Shown here one piece after another: positions 1 through 13,629 of a DNA stretch of 64,000 bases. The stretch is from Cyclospora cayetanensis (lineage: Eukaryota; Apicomplexa; Conoidasida; Eucoccidiorida; Eimeriidae). A model generated the notes under the pieces. It saw nothing but the letters and a program-made list of their open reading frames with translations. It did not search any database and had not been told where the DNA came from. Position 1 is the first letter of the stretch. Each line of letters starts with the position of its first letter. A program made the translations under genes and the position numbers. The stretch lies in NCBI RefSeq assembly GCF_002999335.1, contig NW_020312135.1, forward strand, positions 1 to 64,000. The letters run 5' to 3'.

Positions 1-249
1 AAGAAAAGACCAAAAAAGAACAAAGAACAATAAGGAAGAAATACAAAAAAAAAAAAGGCATGGCAGTGGATAGTAGGGGTGGAAGGGAGGCAGATGAGGA
101 AGAATGGCAGTAAGTAGTGGTAGATGGAGAAGTGTGGGTAGGATCGCGGTGAGTTAATGTGGGTCTCTTGTTTCCTGCAGATGACGGACTACAATGTCGT
201 CTTGTGACTGGGGTGGAGGCGTGTGCTTTCCTGTTCTTCTCTATCTCTC

Positions 250-307
<58 letters not shown>

Positions 308-498
308 ACTCTCTCTCTGTCTCTCTCGCTCTCTCGCTCTCTCTCTCTCTCTCTCTCCGTCATTTCTCTACTTGGACACGCGCAGTAGGGGTGTCTCCTT
401 GCGCGCTGTTTGCGGGTGGACTTGAAGAGGCCGTGATTCACCGAGACGGTGTGAGGGCACACGAGTGGCTTTAAAAAAAGCCGCTGAGTAGAGGCTGC
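1..498. other. Upstream flank of first gene
   Basis: No complete exon can be assigned here. A good acceptor-like sequence (ttgtttcctgcag) ends at 180 and is followed by ATG, but that frame stops after eight codons. A TC microsatellite follows. The first-gene frame is closed by a TAA at 472-474, so either the exon opens at a weak acceptor (tag at 489-491) or this part is 5' flank. The DUF3638 portion expected upstream of DUF3645 is not in the window, so earlier exons probably lie to the left. Confidence 0.5.
241..358. repeat. (TC)n microsatellite
   Basis: About 118 bases of almost pure TC/CT dinucleotide, broken by occasional G or A substitutions. It generates Ser/Leu-only reading frames on the plus strand and Arg/Glu-only frames on the minus strand; none of these is a gene. 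It lies upstream of the first supported exon. Confidence 0.95.
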
Positions 499-3400
499 AT
501 GGAAGTGCATGTGCCTCGTGTATTCTTGCGCAGCTATGGCTTGCTCACCAGCGAGGAGATCGAGGACTGTCTTCTTCTTCAGGCCGTTCCGCTGCCTCGC
601 AGCCGCCAGCTTCTCGCTGTGCCCTTCTTAGGGAAGGACGCCCCCTCTCCCGCCTCTGAGTTCTCGCATCCTGACATGCTGATTGGTCTCTCCATTCTCG
701 CGTATCGGTATCAAGGACTGCGTTATGAGGATTTTCACAGGCTCCTCGTTGACCAGCTGGGGAGGCTGGAGGGAGGCTACGGTCCAGTATCGACACGGCC
801 TGCAGCGAAAGAGTATGGGAACTGGATATGGGCAGCAGGAGGGCGAGTCAGGGGGCTTCACAGGAGAAAGAGACACGCAGAAGAGTGGATTCACGATCTC
901 AGGAGCCTCGCCGCGGAGGCAATGCCGCAGCAGCAGCCTTCGCACCCGCTTCGCATGGACGCAGACGATCCGTTCCGCGGGCTGCCTGGCCTTCGGGAAG
1001 GCGGCACTGACAGCAAGACGGAGACGCGGCAGACGAGCGACTCAGGCCTCCCCTCCGGAGCAGCAGCAGCGGAGGCGAAGTTCTCAGAAGCGGAGGCTGC
1101 CGAGGGAGAGACGTTCGACAAGATGTATCCGCTGGAAATGCTGAGTCTCAGCGACCGCGAGCACCTGGAGAGTCTGTACACCCTCATTGGGAAGGAGCCT
1201 CTCGCAATCGCCGCCTTCCTGTTCAGACGCGTAATGCCTTCTGTGCTGGAGCACGCGCCCTTCCAGCTGTCTGCCTCGGGTCAAGAAATAGGGGGAGACA
1301 GTCTCTTCACGGTGCGCATAGGCTTCTCTGGGACGCCTTCTGAGCTGCTGCCGTGCGAGATGGGCAAGTGCTGCTACGAAGCAGGGACAGATGGAAAGGT
1401 TCTGCGTCTCCTTTCCTCCCCGTCCGTCGTCTCTTGGGAGCTGCTGCCACCAGAGTGGAGTGTGGCTTCGCTGCTGCAGCTCGTAGCTGCGCCCAGAGAG
1501 CCTCCCTTCCACGCGCTGATCGACACAGGCGCCCTTATATCCGGCATTAGCAATTACCACGTGGCCTTGGTTCTCCTGCAGCTCGGCTTGCCGCACATGG
1601 AGGGCGTCGTCTTCCTCGACAGTCGAGATCGCCAAATGGTGCTGATAAGGGAGGGGTGGGAAGTTCTGCAGCTTGCGCAGTGCGGAATCGCCACAGAAAG
1701 ACGCTTCTCCTTCTACGATCACGTCCACACCACCGGACAGGTACACACACGCGCCTTCTAATGAGTCTTCGCGTCTGGAGAGGAGCTGCTTCCTCTTCCT
1801 GCACATGACGTTGCAGTATGTGAATCTCTTTATGGATGGGTGTGTATGCCTCCGTACAGCCATGCCCGCCCACTGCGCGCTTGCATGCGTGTATCTGTGT
1901 GTGTGTGTGCCGCGGCTGCTGCTCCTGCCGCATATATGGCGGAATATATCTGCTGCGTGCTTCTCTCTGAGGGGCGAGCGAGCGGCGATCTTTATGCCCT
2001 GCTCAGGACGCCTCAGGTGCTTGCTGACACTGCTGCTGCTGCTGCTAGCTACACGTGCTGGCCGTCCTGCCTCTCCGCGCGTCTTGTGTTCAGGATATTC
2101 GGCAGGCGGCCGATGGGAGGGCCTTCTTGACTCTTGGGAAAGACTGCACCTTTAGAGACGTTGCGCAGGGAGCTTTCCGCATGCGGGGGCTTGGCAGGGG
2201 CCAGACGCTGCATTATTTGATTCCCCCAGGCGTTGCCGCCCTCATAGAGGGGCACGCACGTCTTGTAGGATCGGTGCTGCCTTCGGCTGCTCTCTTTCCG
2301 GAGCTGCATCAGCAGCAGCCGCTCATGCGGGGAGAGCAGCAGCAGAGACAGATGCAGATGCAGATGGCTCGGGGCTGTTCGTTGTTGGGAGAAATCTGCG
2401 GCTGGCTGGTAGCGCGTCAGGTGACTCAGGAGTGCATGCAGCATCGTCTGCTGTGCCTCCAGAGCGCTAGCAACGTATGGCGGAAGGCGGCCTTGGCGGT
2501 GCTGAAGGAAACGCATGCGTCTTTGGGAACTGATGCCGCGTCGGTTCAAACGCAGAACGCCCTTGGGGTCTTCTTGGAGCCTGTAGACTTTTCTGTTCCG
2601 CCAACAGTTCCCTTCTCCCTCCCCCTGAGCCTGAGGATCAAGCAGCTAGCGCAGCAGCATGCAGAGCTGCTCGAGGCAACCGCTGCCTCGGCCTCTCCTC
2701 AGGGGAGCTTCTCGATTTCGAGAGGCAAGGCGCTGATCGACAAGCTCGTTCGGGAGCTAGAAGAGGAGGAGGCGGCTGCGAGGAGACATGCTCTGAAGGG
2801 GGATGCGAGAGACGCAGAAGTATCCGATGCCTTGCGAATGGAAGGCCTCGAGGCAGAAATCGAGGGCGAAGAGCAGCAGCAACAAGAAGAGGAGCAGGTA
2901 AGACAAATGAGCGCTGCCGCTTTTGCTGCATCAGCCGACACAGGACGGCGTTGGCTGCTGCTGCATTGCTATTCACTGCGTCACGGGGGGAATGGAAGCC
3001 TTAGGCATCACACTACGCCTTTTTGTGTCGCTGATACTGCCGGTGCCGTTGCAGGAGCAGCAACAGGAGATCGAACAGGAGAAGCAAGAAGAGATCGCCA
3101 GAGAAACAGAAGAAGCGGCCCCTCTCAACTACTCGCGGGTTGACGAGGCTGCTCGCCCTTGGCTGCTAGCTGCCTTGTCTCTGTCCCCTCAGGAGGAGAC
3201 GCAGGAGTTTTACCTTGCCTCCCGCTTCTCCGTGGCCTCTGCGCTGCAGCAAAAGCTAGCCCGCTTGCAGCAGCAGAAAGGGACGGGCGCTGCAACAGCA
3301 GCAGCAACAGCAGCAGCCGCTGCTGCGGCTGCAGTCACTGGAACCGCCGTGTCGGCTGCGGCAACGGGTCTGCCCTTTCCTCCGTATCTCTTTTTCAGCA

Positions 3401-6400
3401 GCAACTATTATAGGGGCGAATGGAGTCTGTCTTCTGCTCCCCGTCGAATAAAAAACGTCATCCTTGTGATGCAGTGGCTGCCCGACTGGGGCAAAATTGC
3501 CGAAGGGGGGGGGGGGATCTTCAAAAAGGCCTCAAGGAGCAGAGGGGAAGGCTGAGCGGGACGCAGCAGCGACTGCTGCAGCAGGCTTTCCACTGCTTTG
3601 CGGGAGAGGAGACAAAGACGCTGGCGGAAAGAGACTTTCCAGACTTCCTTGCTGCTTTGCTGCTGCCTGCTGCTTCTGCCAAGGGGTGTGACGCTCTCTG
3701 CCAGTACCTTAAGGCAGTGGTGCTGCAGCAGCGCGCCTCCACTATGGGCCTCCCTAGCAGCGCCTCGGAAACGACCGCAACAACAGCAGCCACCCGCCTC
3801 TACAGCGACAGCCCAGGACTGCCACAGCCCTCTGCTGCATGCGCAACCCTTCCCGTTGTTGCTGCAGCGCAGCAGCAGTTGCACCAGCAAGAGCAGCCGC
3901 TCTCAGTGCTGCAGAATCTATGGCAGCCGCCTTCTCCACCTGCCATTCAGCAGGAAATGCATACCGAAAGCGCTGATCCTCTTGCAGACTTCTTCGGGCA
4001 TGCGGCCACGGAGGGAGACAAAATAAGGGCAAGCGATAGGGACATGTTCAGCATCTGCTCATCTGGTGACTCCCGAACGCAGCTGTCGAAGAAGCAGAGC
4101 GATCTTCTTGGCCTCTTTGAAACTTCGGCTTCTTCGAACTCACAACAGCGGCACAACATGGAACCCATGCAGCCGCACAGCCTGTTGAGCGCCTCCTTCT
4201 CGTTCCCGTCCTCAGCACAAGAGCCAGCTGCCCCCCGTACAGTCTCATCGCGGCAGCAGCCACGCATGCAGCGGGAGGAGGAGCTGCACTTCACTCTCGC
4301 AGAGCTGTCTGCCGCCTTAGGGAGTGCGCCTTTCTGCGCGGAGCAGGAAGGCCGTTTCTTCGTGGTCTTGACGCTCGCGGAAGGCGAGGCGGTGAGGGCG
4401 GCTTTGCATGCTCAGCAGAGGCGGCAGCAGCAGTCCCTGGTGCCTGGACACCGCGTTGCAGTGTCTCTACACAATGTGTCTGCCAGTTTCGCCATGGTGG
4501 ACGGGTCTCCTTTCTTTAGGAAGGACGAGGAACGGGTTGCTACGGCCGTAGGTGTGCAGCAGCAGACGGCGCATGCGTGCCTTCGCTTCCTGAATAGCTG
4601 CCTCCTGTATTCTGAGTCTCACCTGCTGCTCTTGCAAGGCGTCCTGTCGCAGACGCCCTGTAGAGACAGGCAAGAGTTCTTCTTCTCGATTCGCCGCTGC
4701 AGGAGGCGGCAGCAAAATGCCGCGTGGGAGCAGCTGCCTGTTGCGCGTCTGTTTTCTGCTGCCGATGGAGGCGCCCAGCTCCTGCAGCACAGAGCCTTCG
4801 TGTCTCGACTGAGGGAGAGGCTGCGGAGGAAGCGGCTGCTTCCGGCGGAAGCGTTCCGTCTGTTTGATGTTTTGAACAGGGGCCAGTTGACAGAGGCTCA
4901 GCTGGTCGCGGGAATCAAGTGGTTGGGGCTTCAGCTGCAGCAGCAGCACCAAAGAGACATTTGCAGAAGGTTCGACTTGGATGGCGATGGCTTCATCAGC
5001 CTCAACGACTTCCTCCTTACGGTTGGACAGATCGGAGGAGAGGTCTCTGCTGGGCCTGCTGCACGAACTGCCGATGCAGCAGCAGCGGGAATTGCTGCAG
5101 GGTTAGGGGCTTTCAACGGGACTGAGACTGCGGGAGCCACAGCTGGAGGCATAGGGCCTCATTCCCAGCACAGGCAGTCTTTCGAGAGCGGCACTGCGAC
5201 GACGACCACGGATGCAGCAGCTGCTGCTCTCTCGGGGGATGCCTCTGCGGCGGAAGCAAGTCAGCAGTCGCTGCTACAACAGTGGGGGCTCAAGGAGGCC
5301 CTTCCAGGCGACTTGGTTTCCCGTCTCAAATTTCGATTGCAACCGCACGCGGCATTCGAACGAATCTGGACTGGCAGGCTGCCTTGCACCGACACACGGA
5401 GCAGCAGCAGCAGCGGGAGTGCACTGTTTTCTATATGGGGTCCAAAGCAGATGGAGGCGAAGCACAGGGGACTGATGCGCCGCAACAGGGAGCGCGTTCC
5501 CCTGGGATACTTCATTTGTTCGGGGACGGACATCACCAAGGCGCAACAGCAACAGGCACTCTCAGCACCTGCAGGAGCTGCAGCAGCAGGTGCGGGGCCC
5601 CTCGTGCTCGAAGCCACAGACTCGGGGGCCTCCTCGATGTCAGAGAGCGTGGAACTCACAAGGGCGCTTAGCTGCCTCTTTCCTGTGCCGGTCAAGTACA
5701 AGGTTTTATGGCGCGAGAGTATCTCCCAAGCAATGCTGCTGCTAAATCCCACCGAGGGCCCCCCTCTGCCTGGAGGCCCCGCTGGGACGCCGGGCGGGGG
5801 GGCCCCCCTCACCCTGTGGGCCCCTGTGCCCCCGTCCCCTCTGTTTGTCGCTTTGGGGATAGTCGCCACGCGAGGAAACGAAGCTCCCCCCCCCGGTGCC
5901 ATTAGATGCGTTCCTGCCAAGTGGGTACGGCAGGCAGGCTCCTCTATTCGCTTGGCGGAAGTCTCAGAGGGGGGCGCAGGCGCCAGAGGGAGGCCCAGGG
6001 GGCCCCCCAGCAAACTGGCACTTTGGCAGGTGGGCGGCATGGCCCTTCTGGGGGCAACGCTCGAGTCTCCAGATGGATCGCTGCACAGAGGTAAGACACC
6101 AGGCTCCAGAACCTGACCTGTACTCTGAGTTGCAAAGCTGAGGGCAAGCCTTGAACCTGTCGATAGGCCAGCTCGAAGTGTAGCGAGCAGCTTGGCAGTA
6201 CTTCTACGAGTAACGCGCCGTTGCCGCTGTTTCTCTTGTCGGCGCTGTCGAGGGGGTTCTGTTGGAAAAAGATGGCGTTTTGTGTTTGGTGCTCTATTGT
6301 TGCAGGTGGAGTAACCTGGGGAGACTTTCTTTCCGCCGACTTCCGTTTGAGGCCTGCCGCTCCCCCCATGTCCTCTGGGTACAGACCTCCCAGCCTGAGT

Positions 6401-6541
6401 AGCCAAGGGCGCCTCTCTGGAAGCCCCCTTGACGTTCTGGATAGCGCGGATGCAGCAGTGAGCGACGCACAGAACCCCAAGCTGAATATGGCGAATGCTC
6501 TGATACCTGATATCTCCACCAAGAAGAGCAGCATTTGGTAA
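499..6541 (+). CDS. DUF3638/DUF3645 family giant protein, 3' part, with EF-hand and Vps62-like C-terminus
   Basis: Four exons: 499-1740, 2094-2897, 3055-6090 and 6306-6541 (phases 0, 0, 1). Residues about 33-65 (AVPFLGKDAPSPASEFSHPD followed by YRYQGL) match the DUF3645 signature. The next block has ALIDTGALISG, FYDHVHTTGQ and, across the first intron, DIRQ, LTLGKD and QGAFRMRGLGRGQ. The Q-R-R spacing there resembles motifs V-VI of SF2-type ATPases, so I infer a helicase/SecA-like motor whose Walker A lies upstream of the window. Family function is unproven. The C-terminal half is Gln/Ala-rich, holds one canonical EF-hand loop (DLDGDGFISLND, 4974-5009), then two W-x-P...LG-x-V segments like Vps62/DUF946 repeats (about 5430-5550 and 5810-5930). 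The frame changes at a run of 12 G (3505-3516). The start at 499 is only the first in-frame ATG; the real N-terminus is probably off-window. Confidence 0.8.
3505..3516 (+). other. G12 homopolymer with reading-frame change
   Basis: Twelve consecutive G. The upstream frame (ending in a residue block like ILVMQWLPDWGKIAEGGG) stops at 3555. The long downstream frame, open to 6116, is offset so that one extra G or two fewer would join them. No convincing intron bridges the two. A homopolymer length error in the sequence is the simplest reading; a genuine slippage site or a broken gene is possible. Confidence 0.75.
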
Positions 6542-9500
6542 GGCATATTTCTGTGAGTGCGGGCATCGGCCATGCTATTCCATTGTTGGAAGCTGTACAT
6601 GACCGGGCTGGCCGCGGGTGGACCTCCCGCTGCATTTGCTATTACGCACGGTGTTACGGAATCCTCTACAGTACCTTTTTCTTGAAACAGGGGCACTCAC
6701 CGGAGTCTTTCTTTTTCTCACCTGCTTCTTAAAGTCGGAAGCAAGAAGACAGCGAAGTGTCTTCCTAACGGGCGGCAGTTGGAGGTGCCATCTAACGTGT
6801 AGAATCCTTGGGTGCACTCCGGTTCATTTTGTCTTACGTCTCGCAAAAATAACACTGGTGCTTTGGTGATTCTAGCACATGCTCACTACAAACAGATGAA
6901 GATCAGCCTTCTAAAAGAGAAGCGGGAGTTCCACGCTTCTTAGTGAAGTCGCAAGCAGACGAGAAATGACATACAGAACGACTACGCTTAAAAGTCCCCT
7001 CTATCTCGCCATCCGAAATTCGGTGACCATCAGGCAGCGACATAAAGAGAGCGCAAATCCCTATTTTTGAGACTTTACAAGATCTGCCTGTCCAAATCTG
7101 TCAGGTAGAGCTACCTACATGAGGAAGCAGGTGTGATCAATTTCGTTCTAGTCGTAACTTCGACGTGAGTCTTTCCATCTGTTGTAGTCCGAACAAGAAA
7201 GTGTCCATTGTTTTGTGTCGCTTTAGCATCGGCTAGCTGCAATACTCGCTGTGCCTGAATGCCTAGTGGGTGATTCGCCATGTCGAGCTCGCATCGGCTT
7301 CCATCATGTGTTATAACCTGACCCTGTGTATCTGATTGAGCCGCATAGCTTAGGTATAGCAATGTGTGAGTGTCTAGAGTCATGGACCGGCCATATTTGG
7401 AGAAAACCCCTGTGGGCGTCTGCCTGTAGCAAGCAAGGTCCTAGTACATTCCTTGTTGGTAGGCGACTCAATGCACTAGTTAGAGGAAATAACGCAGAGT
7501 CCTAGGGAAGGCGATACACCATATAAGGGCATACATAAGACTTGAAGGGCGTGGCCTCTAAAAGACGAAAGGCGCTCCTGCATCCTGTTAGAATTAGGCA
7601 GAGAGCGGACTCTACTTCCGGCAGCTTTTTTTACCTGCCTCCTTCCAAATGAGGGAGCATCTGGTGGTGGGGCGTATGTTTTTCCCCCGTAGCTGCGATG
7701 TAACTGAAATGAGGCTTTCCCTGATTCCTTCACCGCTGTTTGTTCATACAGGGAGCCACAGTAACAGGCATTCGCCATAGTTTCATGTTTTTACTTTTGA
7801 AAGAGCTGTGTCGTCCCCTACACTTCCCCGTTAGAAGCCGAAAGTGTGTCTGAAGCTCTTTTTCCGTGCAGGAAAGAATGAAAAGTTTATACGCGGTCGC
7901 ATGCTTTACCGGCACATCTCAGAGAGGCTTGTTTGGGCACCCATCATTCTCTCCTATTGTGTAGTGGGCCTCGCCATATTAAGGCGCCTTCTACCAAACT
8001 AGCTTTACTCAACTAGACACTAGTAAAGACTTCAGCATAGGGTTTGACAGCCAGCGTGTACCACCCCTGTAAGCTGTCCATTAGGAGACACCTTCAGGCT
8101 GATCCTCGCATTATTCTGTTTATATCTACTTGAGACAGAAAAGAATTGACAATTGGGTTTGGCAGCGTCTATATGTTATTTTAATTAGAGTAGAGTTTTC
8201 CCTTAAAAGAGTTTTTCCTCGTAATGCCCTCACCCCTCAAGTTTCCAACAAGAAAGGAGATAGGGAGCAAGGGTGCTCGTTGCTGTACCCCGGTCAGCAC
8301 TTTCGAGCACCTAGGTGTCTGCATTAACTATCGCACAGGCCAAAACGTTGCTTCTACCGTATTTAGCGAAGTCTACTCTTGAGGAAATAAGATATGTATG
8401 AGGTACCAAGCCATCATAGTCTTTTCGTTTACTTTCTCATGCATACAACATTGAGAATAGTACACTACGACCAAGTGCAACTCTGCACGCTATAGTTCAA
8501 ATGCGCTGAATGCTGCCGAGTAGTTTTACGTCAATACTGTAAGAGTTGATTCTGTCTGCGTGTGCGGTAGTTGCCATCTGCAAGCGGGTGAGAATATCCG
8601 AAGTGCTCAAAGGGTGCAGCAATTTTCACTGTAGCTGCCCCTTCCCTGCTTGCCAGAACCCTGTGAAGTTACAGCATGCAGAGGATAGAGTAAGCTCATT
8701 CGGAGAGATACACTTACACTCTCTAAAATCCTAAATTTTATGGGTATGCACCAGTGTGTCCCCATCGAAACCGGAGGTGAATAGCCGCACACGTCGTTTC
8801 GACACGAGTAACAGCGAGGTTATGCAGTCAATCCATGATTTGTAGACCGAAGGAAGACGGAAGTCTTGCAAGCCGAGTGTTGCTCATATTGTCTCCACAA
8901 GAAGGCCCTGAGACTCATCAGGATATACAACCAGGTTTGCTTGCGCTTACTTTGGTGGGGATGCCAGAATGAAGGAAGAAGACACGGCATCGGTGCAAGT
9001 GGCTGCATCCTCCGACGATTCTGGCTGTTTTCATGAGGTCAAACTCAACAACTTGGAGCGCAGTTCAAAAAGCACATCATCTCTAAGTGCAGAGCTACTC
9101 CTCTGCAGCAGAAAAAGTACAGGACTGGCAAAAATGGTGTCAAACCGCACAAGAATGCTTTTTAAATTCACTTACAGCAGCAGAACGCCCTGAATCGCGG
9201 CTCTTCCTCTACGTAAAGCCTTCCTAGCCGGTTAGATTAGCTGCAAGCACACCAGGTGGGCAGTTGTGTGAGCCTAGAGGGATTTCGTTGATACAATGAC
9301 GCTACCCTAAAGAAATAGCCTGGCCGTCTTTGCTACTGTACTAAATACACAAGTATGTGGGAATTTCTCGACTAGCTGTCGAGGTTTGCTGAGTCGCACC
9401 CTATCACTGCGCGGTTTACGGACAGATTAACGTCCAGCTTGGCTTGAGCTTTCTCATGCTTTCTATCTATTAGCAACGAGCACGGCGATAGTGTCTTTAA

Positions 9501-9928
9501 GCTGGCTGAGAATAGCCATTCGCACTAGAAAACTCTGCAAAATAACGGCGAACAGAGGTAGGGGACGCTGCGTGCGAACCTATCGGTGAGTGCTTGGGGT
9601 GTCGGCGAAACACTCTCCTGGAGCACCCTAGGTGCGTAGGCCACCGCTTTCTGTGTAGATTTTAGAGCTGTGGGTCTAGTAAAGATTCCTAGGAGTGTGT
9701 GCAGGGGCGTTGAATTAGTGTAATATGTTTCAAAGGATCTATGAAGCTCCGAATAGCAGCAGCAACAGCGGCAGCAGTTCGCGCCCTCAGGCACTATGTG
9801 CATGCCGCTGGGGATGGGTGAGTGGGGTGTCTGCAACTGTCACTGTGAGTTTACACAGAACTCTACCTTCTGTATTTGCCAGCTCTAATATCGTACTTTT
9901 TGTCTCGCGCACTCTGTTGCAATTGAAA
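6542..9928. other. Intergenic, gene-free, possible retroelement debris
   Basis: This stretch of about 3.4 kb has no exon I can support. Reading frames are short and base composition is AT-richer than in the flanking genes. One minus-strand frame at 7111-7383 has LDT near its start and LADAKAT later, followed by a VRTTTDGKTHVEV-like strand, reminiscent of a decayed Ty3/Gypsy aspartic protease. This is weak, but would fit the retroelement remains elsewhere in the window. Confidence 0.4.
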
Positions 9929-12404
<2,476 letters not shown>

Positions 12405-13629
12405 GCGCAGCGCAAGGCAAACCCCTGCGTGGTAGCCGCTCTTGCTCCGATATTAGCTCAACGACGAGGAGCACCCATAGGAAACAGAGGGATTCTGTTT
12501 GAATCCCGCGTCCATTTGAGGCTGCCAGCAGATATTTTCGATCAGCATGGACCAGAAACATTCGGCTTCTTTCCGTGAGAAGTGTATGTGTGCTTTGAGC
12601 TTTCACACGATAAGGGCTATCTTCTAGGTGAACTGGAGATTGGGGGTTCATGGACACGCGGCTTATAGCCCATCACGCAGTGGCTTTGACGGGAGTACAG
12701 CTATCAGGCGCGCAACGCGAGAGCAAGGCTACACACTGAGGGAGCAAGAGCCGCAAAAGCACGCAGAGTTCCTACGGGGGGCAGGAAGTTTGTTTGTTGG
12801 CAGAGTTTGTGTGGATTGCTACTACACATAGGCTGAACAGACGGGGGGCCACCACGCATGCTGCGTTGGCTAATTAGTTTGAATGCATGTGTAGCTGGAA
12901 AGAAGTGTTGCCTCGTCGTGAGACGGTCTGGACTTACCCTAAGCCTCTGCTACTGCACTCCAGCTCTTTTGGCAGTTCTGTGCGGCTACGGTATCGTTTT
13001 GCAAAAGCGAATTGCCAATCATATTGTTTCCTGATGAGGAGTCATGCGAAGTAGATGTTCAAAGGGAAAACCTAGCAGCCAACGGTAGGGCTCGCTAGTG
13101 ACCCCCAATGCCAACAACTCAAGGGACGCCAACTTGGCCCTCTTGATTACCTTGCGTGTGATTCTTTCACGTCAACTTCTTCAGCCCTTCTAGGCCGCTG
13201 GTGCTTCCTGAAGGCCTCTCAGGAAGTCCAGAAGAGTCAGTACTCTGGCCTGGGCAGTACACCGCTAAAGCTGCAGCTACCTCCCTGTGTCGTCGTCTCA
13301 CACTGCAGTGCTGCACTGGCAGCTGTCCGTCAGTAGACTAGAAGTTCCAAAGCTCTCTGCATGGCTGCCTATCCAGCAAAACTGGTTGTTGACCACTCGC
13401 GTGCGCTTTCGGCTGGGTGAAGCTCGCTCAGCAGGCTTATTCCTAAGCCCATCTTCTCTGACCCTGACTAGCCAAGCATGCACGGAATTTCTGGACCCCT
13501 TAGGTATGAATGGAAAACAAACTGCAGGCTATGCCTAGCATTCTTTGGTCAAAGGAGCTTGTCTTACGATGCCTCCTCGTGGAGGCCAAAGTTTTCTCAA
13601 GATTCCGCAGTGGATAGCCGCCCTAAGGC
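12405..13629. other. Convergent intergenic region
   Basis: Lies between the stop of enolase (plus strand) and the stop of the PheRS beta gene (minus strand), so it holds both 3' UTRs. I see no coding exon or RNA gene. The only structure noted is the hairpin at 12489-12507. Confidence 0.7.
12489..12507 (+). repeat. Perfect 7-bp inverted repeat in enolase 3' flank
   Basis: gggattc, loop tgttt, then gaatccc, 85 bases after the enolase stop codon. It could fold in the 3' UTR of the mRNA, but short hairpins like this also arise by chance and no function can be assigned. Confidence 0.5.

Noticed and set aside
159..510. Ser/Leu-rich and Arg/Glu-rich open frames across the TC microsatellite
   Set aside because: They exist only because a dinucleotide repeat lacks stop codons; no splice or family support.
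3382..3411. Strong acceptor-like tctctttttcag in gene 1 as an explanation for the frame change
   Set aside because: Using it would delete or reframe FFSSNYYRGEWS and VMQWLPD, which read as conserved protein in the upstream frame; no matching donor gives a better product.
5261..6406. 381-codon minus-strand open frame opposite the first gene
   Set aside because: It is antisense to a plus-strand exon with an EF-hand and a phase-consistent intron; no domain is visible in the antisense frame.
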